The translations under genes were made by a program, and so were the position numbers. The notes beneath the pieces are model-generated. The model was not told the DNA's origin and made no database searches. It saw only the letters and a list, made by a program, of their open reading frames with translations. A DNA stretch of 43,003 nucleotides from Paludibacter sp. (GTDB taxonomy: Bacteria; Bacteroidota; Bacteroidia; Bacteroidales; Paludibacteraceae). This document shows, in pieces, positions 1-8,869 of the stretch (the stretch's first letter is position 1; the number at the start of each line of letters is the position of its first letter). Location of the stretch: positions 1-43,003 of the forward strand of contig DAIDKM010000022.1 of NCBI GenBank assembly GCA_027450045.1, read 5' to 3'.

Positions 1-70
1 GACTCAACGCTTTTGCATAGCGAGCTAACCGGATCTGTTGCTCAGTGTAGAGCGTTGTTGTTTCTGCCAT
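1..70 (-). CDS. N-terminus of a probable ArsR-type winged-helix regulator, cut by the window edge
   Basis: Only the first 23 residues are visible: an ATG at 70 (minus strand) reading MAETTTLYTEQQIRLARYAK and then ALS before the edge. Small ArsR/winged-helix repressors often have an N-terminal helix with an 'xxAKALSHPxR' pattern, and this fragment ends where 'HPxR' would follow, so I infer that family. A consensus -7 element lies 37 bases upstream of the ATG on the same strand, which supports a real gene start. The fragment is too short to be certain, and any other protein with an alpha-helical N-terminus would fit. Confidence 0.45.
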   Translation of the reverse strand, partial: MAETTTLYTEQQIRLARYAKALS

Positions 71-106
71 GACAAATTGTATTTCGTATTTCGTAAAATG
101 ACGAAA

Positions 107-114
107 CAAAGATA
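107..114 (-). promoter_or_regulatory. Bacteroidetes -7 promoter element of the left-edge gene
   Basis: Read on the minus strand this is TATCTTTG, a perfect match to the TAnnTTTG element used by the Bacteroidetes primary sigma factor. It would start transcription roughly 30 bases before the ATG at 70. I see no clear TTG at the expected -33 position. Confidence 0.5.
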
Positions 115-276
115 ATGCCTTTTGGTAGAAAACGCATCCGAAAGAATTATAAAAGAAGAAAATTGCTGTTGCTTGTCCATTCGTACCCCGATGAAATGAA
201 TGTATCGGATGGTTGATTGTAAAGATTGAAGATGTTTGAATGAATCATTCGTAAACTTCAAGGAGGCTTTCCTTAT

Positions 277-435
277 TTGAATTCAAGTATTTTTCTATTA
301 GCGTTGCCAGCATGTTTGGTGGTTATCGCTTGTGCCGTTTCTTTTATCTCCAACACGCATCCACATCCGGCATTTACAAAAAGGGATCTCAGTTTTTTAA
401 TTATTACCGATATCGCCACGAATAAAACTGCTTAA
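277..435 (+). CDS. Possible small membrane ORF or gene remnant, 52 residues, TTG start
   Basis: A frame opening with TTG at 277 encodes 52 residues, with a hydrophobic stretch (about residues 4-25, SIFLLALPACLVVIACAVSF) followed by a short polar tail containing HPHP. A Shine-Dalgarno-like AAGGAGG sits at about 260-266, ten bases before the TTG. That is unusual because Bacteroidetes genes rarely use strong Shine-Dalgarno sites. I recognise no family. It may be a small membrane protein, a decayed N-terminus, or chance. Confidence 0.2.
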   Translation: MNSSIFLLALPACLVVIACAVSFISNTHPHPAFTKRDLSFLIITDIATNKTA

Positions 436-545
436 TTTGTTCAATGCCAGGTATTTCTTATCTAATTTTCCTAGTCCTGTGAGATCGTACAGCTTTTTCC
501 CTTATGAATTGGCTTCAAACAATAAGCTTTCATTTTTATGAAAAT

Positions 546-558
546 GGCGCGTTGCGCC
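546..558 (-). terminator. Weak candidate terminator downstream of the transglutaminase gene
   Basis: GGCGC and GCGCC flank a 3-base loop. On the minus strand the stem is followed by ATTTTCAT, a poor U-tract. It lies about 105 bases beyond the stop of the minus-strand gene ending at 664. The stem is short, so this is a tentative call. Confidence 0.3.
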
Positions 559-663
559 GCCAGGAGACGCAAAGGTAAGCATTGGGGAGTTACGAATAAA
601 GAGATAGAAATCTACACTTTCGGCATGAGGCGGGCATTATTCTATAAACTTCCACAGAAATGG

Positions 664-2127
664 TTACTTCACATATTCCACTTGCATGGAATATTTCCAT
701 TGGTCGAAATAAAGATTCCCATGTGTCGATTCCACTTCCCCGCGTTGAAAGTCAACAGGTTCGCTTCGCATGAATTGTTTGGGAGGAAAGAATGGAGAGC
801 TGATAGCATCGTTGATAATCAATCTATAAGAGTCGATGCCCGAGATGTAGAAATCGCGAATGCGCCTGTTTTCTGATTGTTGCAGTCCAAACGAGACATC
901 CACAGGCACCCAACCAATTCCTTCGTAATAGACTTCGCTCCAATCGTGCAAATTGACTTCGTTGGGATGCATCATCCAACCGCTTTGCCATTTCACAGGG
1001 ATACCTTTGTAGCGCGCCATGCTCATGAAAAGAAGTGTTTGCATACCGCAATCGCCTTTACGATTCATCAGTACATAATGCGGGATGTTGGCTATGGTGG
1101 AATATTCCAAAGCTCCCGACCAAATGATATTCCGATTGATCCACGTGTACAATTTACGGACAATCTCGGTAGGTTCTGTTGTGTTCCCGACAATCGAGTC
1201 GGCCAGATGTCTTATTTCCCTTGAAAAGACAATATGGGGAAGCTGCTCGGCGGTGTATTTACGATAAAGGGCAGATGAGGTTTTGTAAGGCAATGGAGAG
1301 AGCCGGGATATATCATACGATTGAGCATACGACCGATAAGTGAAACTGATTTGAAAAACGGTAGGTTTTCCCTTCTTGGCTTTTTGTTCAAAATAGATTG
1401 AACGTTGCCCAACCGAATCAGGAGCGATGCGATATACCGCAGGGAAAGTATGCAGCAGCACCACATTTGTTTGTCGCGTATGATCTTGCTTCGGATAAGG
1501 CATCCAACATCGGAGTGTGCCTCCATCGGGAACCACATCGGGCTTCACCGTGATGGTATAGGTTACCTTAAAGTCAACCGGCGCTGTAAGTTCTCCGTTT
1601 TTAGCGGTTTGATCAATAACGGTTGCCGTATGTGCTAAACGAAACTTCGACAACCCGTCTAAAGGTGGTAACGTCTTGGTTATGCTGTCTTGCTGTTGCT
1701 GCAACCGGAGTTTCAGGTTGCTGACAGAACGGGAGAAGTACCATTTTTGGCCGTTTATCACCTTGTTTTCCAACCAGCCTTTTGCTTCCCATGTTTGTTT
1801 CTCGTCGGGCGTGAAATGAACGCCTTGCTTTTGTAACAAGGTGTCCACTTCCGGTTCCGATAGGTTGAAATCGTGTTGAATGCGCCGTGAAATTTCAACT
1901 AAAGAATCTATTTCCTGCTGGCATTTGTTTATAACTCCCGTGCTGTGGAGTTGTTGCAATGCGGAAAAATCGCCCTTTTGAAATAAAATAACAGCTTTGT
2001 TCATCTCTCCCGATTGCGCCATAACAGGTTGATTGAAAAGAAAAACAAATAACCACCCGAAAATAATCAACAAAGCCTGTTGAATCTGCTTTGTTGATAG
2101 TTCAGTAGTTGTATCTTCTTGAAGCAT
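664..2127 (-). CDS. Exported transglutaminase-like domain protein
   Basis: A 487-residue protein with a polar N-terminus, a hydrophobic signal or anchor segment (about residues 17-37, ending VMAQS), an uncharacterised N-terminal region to about 180, a beta-rich middle domain (about 185-265) and a C-terminal transglutaminase-like domain (about 300-420). The cysteine-protease-like triad is visible as Cys360 (KGDCGMQ), His394 (NLHDWSEVY) and Asp410 (VPVDVSFG). Such proteins are usually hydrolases or cross-linking enzymes, but the substrate is unknown. It is the last gene of a minus-strand cluster, 38 bases after the GH13 gene, so co-transcription is likely. The triad makes the domain assignment firm; the biological role is not clear from sequence. 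Confidence 0.85.
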   Translation of the reverse strand: MLQEDTTTELSTKQIQQALLIIFGWLFVFLFNQPVMAQSGEMNKAVILFQKGDFSALQQLHSTGVINKCQQEIDSLVEISRRIQHDFNLSEPEVDTLLQKQGVHFTPDEKQTWEAKGWLENKVINGQKWYFSRSVSNLKLRLQQQQDSITKTLPPLDGLSKFRLAHTATVIDQTAKNGELTAPVDFKVTYTITVKPDVVPDGGTLRCWMPYPKQDHTRQTNVVLLHTFPAVYRIAPDSVGQRSIYFEQKAKKGKPTVFQISFTYRSYAQSYDISRLSPLPYKTSSALYRKYTAEQLPHIVFSREIRHLADSIVGNTTEPTEIVRKLYTWINRNIIWSGALEYSTIANIPHYVLMNRKGDCGMQTLLFMSMARYKGIPVKWQSGWMMHPNEVNLHDWSEVYYEGIGWVPVDVSFGLQQSENRRIRDFYISGIDSYRLIINDAISSPFFPPKQFMRSEPVDFQRGEVESTHGNLYFDQWKYSMQVEYVK

Positions 2128-2165
2128 TGTTACACCATTAAAGATCGTTGTAGTTTTTCAATCCG

Positions 2166-3998
2166 TTATTTTAGTTCAAGAATCAACGCTGTTTCCTTTG
2201 GAATAGTCAGAGAAGACTGAAGTTGATAGGTTTTGCCTGTTTCCACATCCGTTCCTTGTTTGAAATTTTTGATACATTGTGAGAAGCGGGCGGTGCTCAA
2301 CGTTTGCTCCGTGTCGTTGTTGTTGAGGATCACCATAACGGTTGCTTTGTCATTGTAACGGAAATAGACATACACATCATTTTGAGGAATGTAGTGAATT
2401 AATTTTCCGGTTTGAACAACCGTTTCGTGTTGTCTCCAATGCAACAATTTCGCCAAATAGTTGAAATATTCATTTTGTAGTGGCGTTCGTCCCGCTGCGG
2501 TAAATGCGTTGATCGTATCATTTGCCCATCCACCCGGAAAGTCACGACGAATATCGCCATCGCCAACCTCTTTATTTCCCGTCATTCCAATTTCCGTTCC
2601 GTAATAAATCTCCGGAATTCCCCGTGTCGTCATCAGGTAGGCCATTGCCATTTTGTATTTATCCACATTGTTTTTGACAAGGAAATTGAATCGCGGCGTG
2701 TCATGATTTTCTACAAAAACGAGTAAGTCGTTTGTATTGGCATACAGATAGTCGTTCGCAAGCGTATTGTAAATCTGGCTCATGCCATTTTTATGATCAT
2801 TGAAGCATTTCTCCAGAGCGCGCAGAAGGACAAAATCCATCACGGTAGGCAGGTTGGAATTGAAATGGGAAGGATTGATATCATCTTTTTGCCAATAAGC
2901 AATTTGTGAGGTTTCTTCCGCCCATGTTTCTCCCACAATGTTGAAATGAGGATATTCGGTCATGATCGCTTTTGCCCATTTTGCCATCGGCTCTTTGTCG
3001 CAATATGGATAGGTATCCATGCGGATGCCGTTAATGCCGGAATATTCGATCCACCAGATTGCATTTTGAATTAAATAGGTCAAAACGTATGGATTGTTTT
3101 GATTTAAGTCAGGCATGGAGTGGTCAAACCATCCGTCAACAAAGTTTTTTTTGTCAATGTTTGCAGCATGAGTGTCAGCCACGGTACTCATTTGCCAATT
3201 GGTATTCGTGTAGGTTGGGAATTGATGAATCCAGTCAGGCATAGGCAGGTCTTTCATCCACCAATGGTCGATGCCGCAATGATTGGCCACCATATCCATA
3301 ATCACCTTGATGCCATTTTGGTGACATTCGTTGACATAATGAACATAATCTTCGTTGCTCCCGAAACGCGGGTCAATTTTGTAATAATTTGTAATGGCGT
3401 AGCCGTGATAGGTATAAGCTGGGGCGTTGTTTTCGAGTAGTGGAGTGCTCCATACGGCTGTAACTCCCAACTCTTTCAGGTAATTCACATGTTCTTCCAT
3501 TCCCAGAAGATCGCCGCCATGACGCCCATAATTGATGGACCTATTTACTTTTTCCAACATGGAAGGTATGTTGTCGTTTGCCGTTGTCCCGTTTGCAAAC
3601 CGATCGGGCATAAGCAGGTAAATAACATCGGCGCTCGAAAAGCCTTCGCGCTGGGAAGATCCTTTCGCCCGCGCTTTTAACTCATACGCGTACGTGTCCA
3701 CTGTTTTTCCGTTAGCTTTAAAGTCAATGGCAAACTTCCCGGGTTTGGCAATCTTGGAATCAATGACCAAATCAAGAAAAAGGTAATTCGGACTGGCTAC
3801 TTTGTGTACAGCCGTCAGTTGAACCCCCGGGTAATGAAGAGAAACAGTGGCTTTTGAAATTTCAGGGCCATTCACCAAGATTTGAAGATGAGGGTTTTTC
3901 ATCCCAATCCACCAAAAAGTAGGTTCCACGTGATCTAATTGTGCGAAAACGCTTACCGAAAAAAGTAAGAGGGCGAAAGTGATCAGTTTTTTTAACAT
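2166..3998 (-). CDS. Secreted GH13 alpha-glucan hydrolase (cyclomaltodextrinase/neopullulanase type, SusA-like)
   Basis: A 610-residue protein taken from the ATG at 3998, which begins a clean signal peptide (MLKKLITFALLLFSVSVFAQ). A longer frame from an upstream TTG would add 18 residues before the signal peptide and is unlikely. Residues about 21-110 look like the N-terminal beta domain of cyclomaltodextrinases, followed by the GH13 barrel and a C-terminal beta domain (about 520-610). The conserved GH13 regions are present: DMVANH at 235-240, nucleophile Asp328 in GIRMD, acid/base Glu357 in VGETW, and Asp433 in ENHD. It should cleave alpha-1,4 (possibly alpha-1,6) links in maltodextrins or pullulan in the periplasm, like Bacteroides SusA. 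No susCD neighbours are present, and it sits between putrescine genes and a transglutaminase gene. Confidence 0.92.
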   Translation of the reverse strand: MLKKLITFALLLFSVSVFAQLDHVEPTFWWIGMKNPHLQILVNGPEISKATVSLHYPGVQLTAVHKVASPNYLFLDLVIDSKIAKPGKFAIDFKANGKTVDTYAYELKARAKGSSQREGFSSADVIYLLMPDRFANGTTANDNIPSMLEKVNRSINYGRHGGDLLGMEEHVNYLKELGVTAVWSTPLLENNAPAYTYHGYAITNYYKIDPRFGSNEDYVHYVNECHQNGIKVIMDMVANHCGIDHWWMKDLPMPDWIHQFPTYTNTNWQMSTVADTHAANIDKKNFVDGWFDHSMPDLNQNNPYVLTYLIQNAIWWIEYSGINGIRMDTYPYCDKEPMAKWAKAIMTEYPHFNIVGETWAEETSQIAYWQKDDINPSHFNSNLPTVMDFVLLRALEKCFNDHKNGMSQIYNTLANDYLYANTNDLLVFVENHDTPRFNFLVKNNVDKYKMAMAYLMTTRGIPEIYYGTEIGMTGNKEVGDGDIRRDFPGGWANDTINAFTAAGRTPLQNEYFNYLAKLLHWRQHETVVQTGKLIHYIPQNDVYVYFRYNDKATVMVILNNNDTEQTLSTARFSQCIKNFKQGTDVETGKTYQLQSSLTIPKETALILELK

Positions 3999-4044
3999 AA
4001 TAAGGGAGTGTTGTTTGTGATTAATAATCAAAGCAAGATGAAAT

Positions 4045-4920
4045 TCAGTCAATGTGTCGTTTTATAATGTCATGGTAGGCATCAATGCGTCGATCGCGGA
4101 AGAATGGCCATATACGACGGACATCTTCACTCCGTTTCAGATCAATGTCAACAAGCAGGGTTGTCTCTTGATCGGAGGTTGCGTGTGCTAACCATTCTCC
4201 TTGTTGTCCGACAGCAAAACTGTTTCCCCAAAAGGCAATTCCGTTGGTTGCACCGGAAGGATCGGTTTCGTGCCCAATTCGGTTTACTGCTATGACGGGA
4301 ATCCCGTTTGCAATGGCGTGCGCTCGTTGGATGGTTTGCCATGCTTCTAATTGCCGGGCTTTTTCTTCAGCGGAGTCTGTCGATTCCCAACCAATAGCTG
4401 TCGGATAAATAAGTATCTCAGCGCCGGCTAATGCCATCAGACGTGCCGCTTCAGGATACCATTGATCCCAACAAATCATGACGCCCAACATGCCAATGCT
4501 TGTTTTGATAGGAGAAAAGCCTAAATCACCAGGCGTAAAGTAGAATTTTTCGTAATAAGCCGGATCATCGGGGATGTGCATTTTACGATATTTCCCGGCG
4601 ATGGAGCCATCTTTTTCAATTACTACGGCAGTGTTATGATATAACCCTGTTGCCCGTTTCTCAAACAGCGAAAGCACCAACACGATGCCGAATCGTTGCG
4701 CCAATGCACCAAAGTAATCGGTAGATGTACCGGGGATTGCTTCTGCCAAGTCAAAATGTGCGGTATTTTCCGTTTGGCAAAAATAGAGGTTGTTATGAAG
4801 TTCAGAAAGCACCACAAGTTGGGAGCCTTCGTGAGCTGCAGCTTCGATGCGTGCTTCTAATTTGGCTATGTTAGCTTGCTTGTCGGCTGAATGTGCAATT
4901 TGAATAAGAGCTATCTTCAT
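4045..4920 (-). CDS. aguB: N-carbamoylputrescine amidase
   Basis: A 291-residue nitrilase-superfamily enzyme that hydrolyses N-carbamoylputrescine to putrescine, CO2 and ammonia. The Glu-Lys-Cys triad is visible: Glu40 (VLSELHN), Lys113 (KYRKMHIPDDP) and Cys150 (MICWDQWYPEAAR). The KMHIPDDPAYYEKFYFTPGD segment is characteristic of this branch of the superfamily. It starts 3 bases after the stop of the agmatine deiminase gene, which supplies its substrate, so the two are almost certainly translated from one message. The length is normal for the family. No arginine decarboxylase is seen in the window, so the source of agmatine is elsewhere or external. Confidence 0.94.
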   Translation of the reverse strand: MKIALIQIAHSADKQANIAKLEARIEAAAHEGSQLVVLSELHNNLYFCQTENTAHFDLAEAIPGTSTDYFGALAQRFGIVLVLSLFEKRATGLYHNTAVVIEKDGSIAGKYRKMHIPDDPAYYEKFYFTPGDLGFSPIKTSIGMLGVMICWDQWYPEAARLMALAGAEILIYPTAIGWESTDSAEEKARQLEAWQTIQRAHAIANGIPVIAVNRIGHETDPSGATNGIAFWGNSFAVGQQGEWLAHATSDQETTLLVDIDLKRSEDVRRIWPFFRDRRIDAYHDIIKRHID

Positions 4921-4923
4921 GAC

Positions 4924-5961
4924 TTATAAAAATTTATCAGGATATTGCATCGTTACGCAGTGCAACGAACCGTGTTGCTTGATCAATGGAAGACAATTGA
5001 TGCCAACCATCTTGCGATCAGGGAACGCCGCTTGAAGCTGTTTTATGGCAATTGCGTCTTTGGATGAATGGTATGTTGGCACCAGCACAGCATCATTTAT
5101 GATTAGAAAATTGGCGTATGTTGCAGGAAGTCGTTCATCGTTGTCATAAACGGGGTCAGCCATTGGCAAAGAGATGAGCCGGTAGAAATCTCCACTCATT
5201 GTTTGCAATTTTTTTAGTTCTGCTTCCATTTGGTGCAACGCTTCAAAATGTTCGTCTTTTGGATTATCACATTTCACATATGCAATTGTTCTTGGATCAC
5301 AAAATCGTGCCAATGTGTCAATGTGACTTCCTGTATCGTCTCCGGCTAAATAGCCGTGATGCAGCCATAGAACGCGTTTTAATCCAAATGTTTCTTTCAG
5401 ATAGGATTCAATTTCGTCTTGTGTTTTTCCATCGTTGCGATTGGGTGAAAGGAGACAACGTGCCGTGGTGAGAAGCGTCCCTTCTCCGTCTGATTCGATA
5501 CTCCCGCCTTCTAATACAAAATCCAACTTGTTTTGATATACTACGTTTTTTTGAAATGAATGCAGTTCTACTAACCCACGTGTTATCAAATTATCATAAT
5601 TGGCGGCAAATTGAAGTCCCCATCCGTTGAAGGTGAAATCAAGAAGCGTTGGAATCATATTTTCAAACACCGAGATTGGAGCATGATCGCGTGCCCATGT
5701 GTCGTTGGATAGTATTTCGTGGAATGAAACATTGAAATGATTACCTGTTTTCCCAAGTTGTTCAATCACGGTTTTCTTGTCTGGACAAACGATGCACACT
5801 TTTTCATGTTTGGCAATTTCCATTGCAATGGAGACAAAACATGGCGTCACCTCGTGGAGCATCTCGCTCCAATCAGTCTTTGCGTGAGGCCATGTGAGTT
5901 GTACTCCGCTTTGCAGTTCCCACTCTGCAGGAAATCGAATTGACGTTGTAGGTTGATTCAT
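4924..5961 (-). CDS. aguA: Agmatine deiminase (Porphyromonas-type peptidylarginine deiminase family)
   Basis: A 345-residue cytosolic enzyme converting agmatine to N-carbamoylputrescine and ammonia. Family hallmarks are visible: TWPHAKTDW near the N-terminus, the TWARDHAP motif, GDDTGSHIDTLARF, and the C-terminal catalytic Cys335 in KQHGSLHCVTMQYP. No signal peptide is present, unlike the secreted peptidylarginine deiminase of Porphyromonas, which supports the agmatine role. It is the first gene of the minus cluster and is followed after 3 bases by aguB. A perfect -7 element (TACTTTTG on minus) ends only 4 bases before this ATG, implying a very short or absent 5' leader. It is divergent from the MBL gene at 6073. 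Confidence 0.94.
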   Translation of the reverse strand: MNQPTTSIRFPAEWELQSGVQLTWPHAKTDWSEMLHEVTPCFVSIAMEIAKHEKVCIVCPDKKTVIEQLGKTGNHFNVSFHEILSNDTWARDHAPISVFENMIPTLLDFTFNGWGLQFAANYDNLITRGLVELHSFQKNVVYQNKLDFVLEGGSIESDGEGTLLTTARCLLSPNRNDGKTQDEIESYLKETFGLKRVLWLHHGYLAGDDTGSHIDTLARFCDPRTIAYVKCDNPKDEHFEALHQMEAELKKLQTMSGDFYRLISLPMADPVYDNDERLPATYANFLIINDAVLVPTYHSSKDAIAIKQLQAAFPDRKMVGINCLPLIKQHGSLHCVTMQYPDKFL

Positions 5962-5965
5962 AGTG

Positions 5966-5973
5966 CAAAAGTA
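5966..5973 (-). promoter_or_regulatory. -7 promoter element immediately before aguA
   Basis: Minus strand TACTTTTG matches TAnnTTTG. Only four bases separate it from the aguA ATG (5961), so transcription would begin at or next to the start codon. No convincing -33 TTG is present, which lowers confidence. Confidence 0.45.
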
Positions 5974-5994
5974 CCATTCTTTTTTTGAATTTTA

Positions 5995-6024
5995 TTGCTT
6001 CTTATGGCATTATCCCTACCTTTG
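5995..6024 (+). promoter_or_regulatory. Promoter of the MBL-fold gene at 6073
   Basis: TTG at 5995-5997, a 19-base spacer, then TACCTTTG at 6017-6024, a textbook Bacteroidetes promoter. It lies inside the frame that extends upstream of 6073, which argues that the true start codon is the ATG at 6073. Confidence 0.75.
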
Positions 6025-6072
6025 TTCTCTGCAAACGATACAATTCCAAAATCATTAAAAAGGCTTATCGTG

Positions 6073-6912
6073 ATGAAGATTATCACTTTGCTTGAAAACA
6101 CGAGACAGGAAAACTCGCCGCTTGAAGCTCGTCATGGGTTAAGCTTATACATTGAAACAGACAATTACAAGTTGCTGTTCGACACTGGACCTGATGATTC
6201 GATTTTAAAAAATGCCACTATGCTTGGCGTCGATCTTTCTGCTGTTGAGGCGGTGGTGCTTTCGCACGGACATTATGATCACGCCGGCGGGTTGCGAACC
6301 TTTTTTCAACAGAATGATCATGCTCCGGTTTATTTGTTAGAAGGAGCGCAAAATAAATTTTATTCGTTGAGTCGCGGGTTGCCCTATCGATATATCGGAA
6401 TTGATCCGGTGCTATTTGAAGAGTTTGGTTCGCGATTTCGGTTTTTCAATCAGCGACTTGCTCTTTTTGATCATGTTCAACTGTTTGCCGTAAAAGATTT
6501 TGGCGAGTTTCGCCCACATAACGACGTTTTGTTCGTTGACAAAAACAATGAAAGGATACTGGACAATTTTTCGCACGAATTAGTCATGTCCATTGAAGAG
6601 AAGGACTCAAATGTTGTTTTTACAGGCTGTTCGCATCAGGGAGTAGTGAACATGGCGCGAACTGTTCAGGAAGCACACCCTGCATTGCCAATTCGTTGTA
6701 TAATTGGCGGATTTCATGTAAGCAACACGACCACCAATCGATTGACAGAATCGGAAGATATGGTTATCAGGCTGTCGGAGAGATTGAAATCTATGAATAT
6801 CCTTCGAATAGTAACAGGTCATTGTACTGGAGTTGCGGGTATGTCAGTCCTTAACCCGATTCTTGGAGAGGCGCTTGATGCTCTATATTCAGGTAAAATC
6901 ATTGAAGTATAA
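6073..6912 (+). CDS. MBL-fold metallohydrolase, COG1237 type
   Basis: A 279-residue metallo-beta-lactamase-fold protein. The metal motif is SHGHYDH (His65, His67, Asp69, His70), with further likely ligands in TGCSHQG, GGFHVSN and VTGHCTG. The pattern resembles the COG1237 group annotated as 7,8-dihydropterin-6-methyl-4-(beta-D-ribofuranosyl)aminobenzene-5'-phosphate synthase-like; the real bacterial substrate is not established. I chose the ATG at 6073 because a longer frame from 5995 adds residues unlike the family and contains the promoter. It is monocistronic, divergent from aguA and convergent with pckG. Confidence 0.85.
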   Translation: MKIITLLENTRQENSPLEARHGLSLYIETDNYKLLFDTGPDDSILKNATMLGVDLSAVEAVVLSHGHYDHAGGLRTFFQQNDHAPVYLLEGAQNKFYSLSRGLPYRYIGIDPVLFEEFGSRFRFFNQRLALFDHVQLFAVKDFGEFRPHNDVLFVDKNNERILDNFSHELVMSIEEKDSNVVFTGCSHQGVVNMARTVQEAHPALPIRCIIGGFHVSNTTTNRLTESEDMVIRLSERLKSMNILRIVTGHCTGVAGMSVLNPILGEALDALYSGKIIEV

Positions 6913-6939
6913 CGTATAATGCTTTCTTATTGCTGCATA

Positions 6940-6980
6940 AAAAAACGAGGGAGAATGAATCTGTCCTTCTCCCTCGTTGC
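6940..6980 (-). terminator. Intrinsic terminator of pckG
   Basis: AACGAGGGAGAA (6944-6955) and TTCTCCCTCGTT (6967-6978) form a 12-bp stem with an 11-base loop. On the minus strand the stem runs into a T-tract, so it ends pckG transcripts about 30 bases after the stop. On plus it may also stop the convergent MBL gene, though it lacks a T-tract there. Confidence 0.85.
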
Positions 6981-7010
6981 GTTATTAAGTGCTTTCGCAC
7001 TGGAAATTTC

Positions 7011-8801
7011 TTACATTTCCAAGCGTTTTTTCAATCCAACCAATTCTTCTTTCAATTCTTTTGGAAGATGATTGCCAAACATTTTGTAGTGCTCGTCAAT
7101 AAGCGCTACTTCGTCTTTCCATTCATCGGCGTTCACAGCCAACGCTTTTTCCAATTGACCGGCTGTTATGTCAAGCCCTTCAATATTGATTGCATTTGGA
7201 GCTGGGATTTTACCGATTGGGGAATCAACTGCTTCGCCTTGTCCATTGCAGCGGTCAAAGATGTATGCTAACACGCGGCTGTTTTCGCCATAACCCGGCC
7301 ACAACCATTTCCCATTATCTTTACGGAACCAGTTGACGAAGAAAATCTTCGGTAATTTATCATTTGTTGTCTTCTTGCCGATTTCAATCCAATGACCAAA
7401 ATAATCACCCATGTTGTATCCACAAAATGGGAGCATGGCAAATGGATCGCGACGAACGCCTGCTTTCAAACCGATGGCAGCAGCAGTAACTTCAGATCCT
7501 ACAATCGATCCCATGAACACGCCATGGTTCCAACTGTTCGATTCGTGAATGAGAGGCACCGTGGATGGACGACGCCCGCCAAATAAGATAGCAGAAATAG
7601 GAACTCCGGCAGGATCTTCCCAAGCTGCATCAATTGCCGGACATTGGTTTGCAGGAGCCGTAAAACGAGCGTTTGGGTGAGCACATGGTTCGCCTGCGGC
7701 AGGATCATACACTTTATTTTTCCAATTAATAGTTCCGGCAGGACAATCTGTTCCAATACCTTCCCACCAAATATCGCCATCAGGTGTTACCCCCACATTG
7801 GTGAAAATAGTGTTGGCACGTGCTGAAAGCATGGCATTCGGGTTGGTGTCCATTGAAGTAAATGGAGCAACACCAAAAAATCCGGCTTCGGGATTGATAG
7901 CATATAGACGGCCATCTTTGCCAAATTTCATCCATGCAATGTCGTCGCCGACGGTCTCAACCTTCCATCCTGGAATTGTTGGAATTAGCATGGCTAAGTT
8001 TGTTTTTCCACAAGCTGATGGGAATGCTGCTGCTATGTATTTCTTTTCTCCTTTAGGATTTGTAATGCCTAAGATCAGCATGTGTTCAGCTAACCAACCT
8101 TCGTCTTTTGCCATTTTGGAAGCAATACGTAAGGCAAGACATTTTTTCCCTAACAAGGCATTCCCTCCGTAACCTGAGCCGAATGACCAGATTTCGTAAG
8201 TTTCAGGGAAATGAGAAATGAATTTATCGTCGATAGTAGGAGCGCAAGGCCACTTGCTGTCTTTTTGTCCGGGTTCTAGCGGAGCGCCAACTGAATGTAC
8301 GCAAGGAATAAATTCTCCATTTTCTCCTAAAATGTCCAATACCTTTTTCCCCATACGCGTCATGATACGCATATTCGTTACAACATAAGGGGAATCGGTT
8401 ATTTCTACACCGATTTTTGCAATGTTTGAACCAAGAGGTCCCATGGAGAAAGGAATGACATACAACGTACGACCTTTCATACACCCTTTGTAACGGGCTT
8501 TCATGGTAGCTTTCATTTCGTCGGGAGCCATCCAGTTGTTGGTTGGGCCTGCATCTTCTTTGTTTGTTGTACAAATGAATGTGCGGTTTTCAACACGTGC
8601 TACGTCACTCGGATCAGAGTTAAAAGCGTAGCTTCCGGGACGTTTTTTTTCGTTTAACTTTGTTGCCATCCCACTGGCAACCATGCCATCGAGCAGTTGT
8701 TGATTCTCTTCTTCAGAGCCGTCGCACCACTGAACATTCGTAGGCTCGCACCAAGCTGCCCACTCGTTTACCCAATCAATCAATTTTTTGTTTTTTGTCA
8801 T
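7011..8801 (-). CDS. pckG: Phosphoenolpyruvate carboxykinase, GTP-dependent
   Basis: A 596-residue cytosolic enzyme interconverting oxaloacetate plus GTP with PEP, CO2 and GDP. Its length and sequence are of the GTP class: the P-loop [13 protein letters not shown] carries the class-specific reactive Cys264, [11 protein letters not shown] is at about 211-220, and [16 protein letters not shown] precedes the P-loop. I use the ATG at 8801; an adjacent ATG at 8804 is equally possible, and a frame from 8846 would add residues unlike the family. In fermentative Bacteroidales this step typically runs toward oxaloacetate, feeding malate dehydrogenase (mdh is at 24791-25732) and succinate. It has its own promoter and a strong terminator. 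Confidence 0.95.
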   Translation of the reverse strand: MTKNKKLIDWVNEWAAWCEPTNVQWCDGSEEENQQLLDGMVASGMATKLNEKKRPGSYAFNSDPSDVARVENRTFICTTNKEDAGPTNNWMAPDEMKATMKARYKGCMKGRTLYVIPFSMGPLGSNIAKIGVEITDSPYVVTNMRIMTRMGKKVLDILGENGEFIPCVHSVGAPLEPGQKDSKWPCAPTIDDKFISHFPETYEIWSFGSGYGGNALLGKKCLALRIASKMAKDEGWLAEHMLILGITNPKGEKKYIAAAFPSACGKTNLAMLIPTIPGWKVETVGDDIAWMKFGKDGRLYAINPEAGFFGVAPFTSMDTNPNAMLSARANTIFTNVGVTPDGDIWWEGIGTDCPAGTINWKNKVYDPAAGEPCAHPNARFTAPANQCPAIDAAWEDPAGVPISAILFGGRRPSTVPLIHESNSWNHGVFMGSIVGSEVTAAAIGLKAGVRRDPFAMLPFCGYNMGDYFGHWIEIGKKTTNDKLPKIFFVNWFRKDNGKWLWPGYGENSRVLAYIFDRCNGQGEAVDSPIGKIPAPNAINIEGLDITAGQLEKALAVNADEWKDEVALIDEHYKMFGNHLPKELKEELVGLKKRLEM

Positions 8802-8869
8802 CATCTTGTTTGTTTTTAGGGATTTATACATCGAGTTTACTAACACACATTTTTGAAGTTTCTAACCCA

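Larger units (their letters stand above)
71..663. other. 593-base intergenic region without a confident gene
   Basis: It holds the left-edge gene's promoter, one weak small ORF (277-435, listed separately) and a small GC-rich palindrome at 546-558. I see no tRNA, IS end or riboswitch. Reading frames that run from here into 664-2127 are antisense to the transglutaminase gene. Confidence 0.6.

Noticed and set aside
538-876. 112-residue plus-strand frame
   Set aside because: It is antisense to the end of the transglutaminase gene and has no family signal; the minus frame carries the catalytic triad.
5995-6072. 26-residue N-terminal extension of the MBL protein
   Set aside because: It contains the promoter (TTG-19-TACCTTTG), so it is upstream of the transcription start; family similarity begins at the ATG at 6073.
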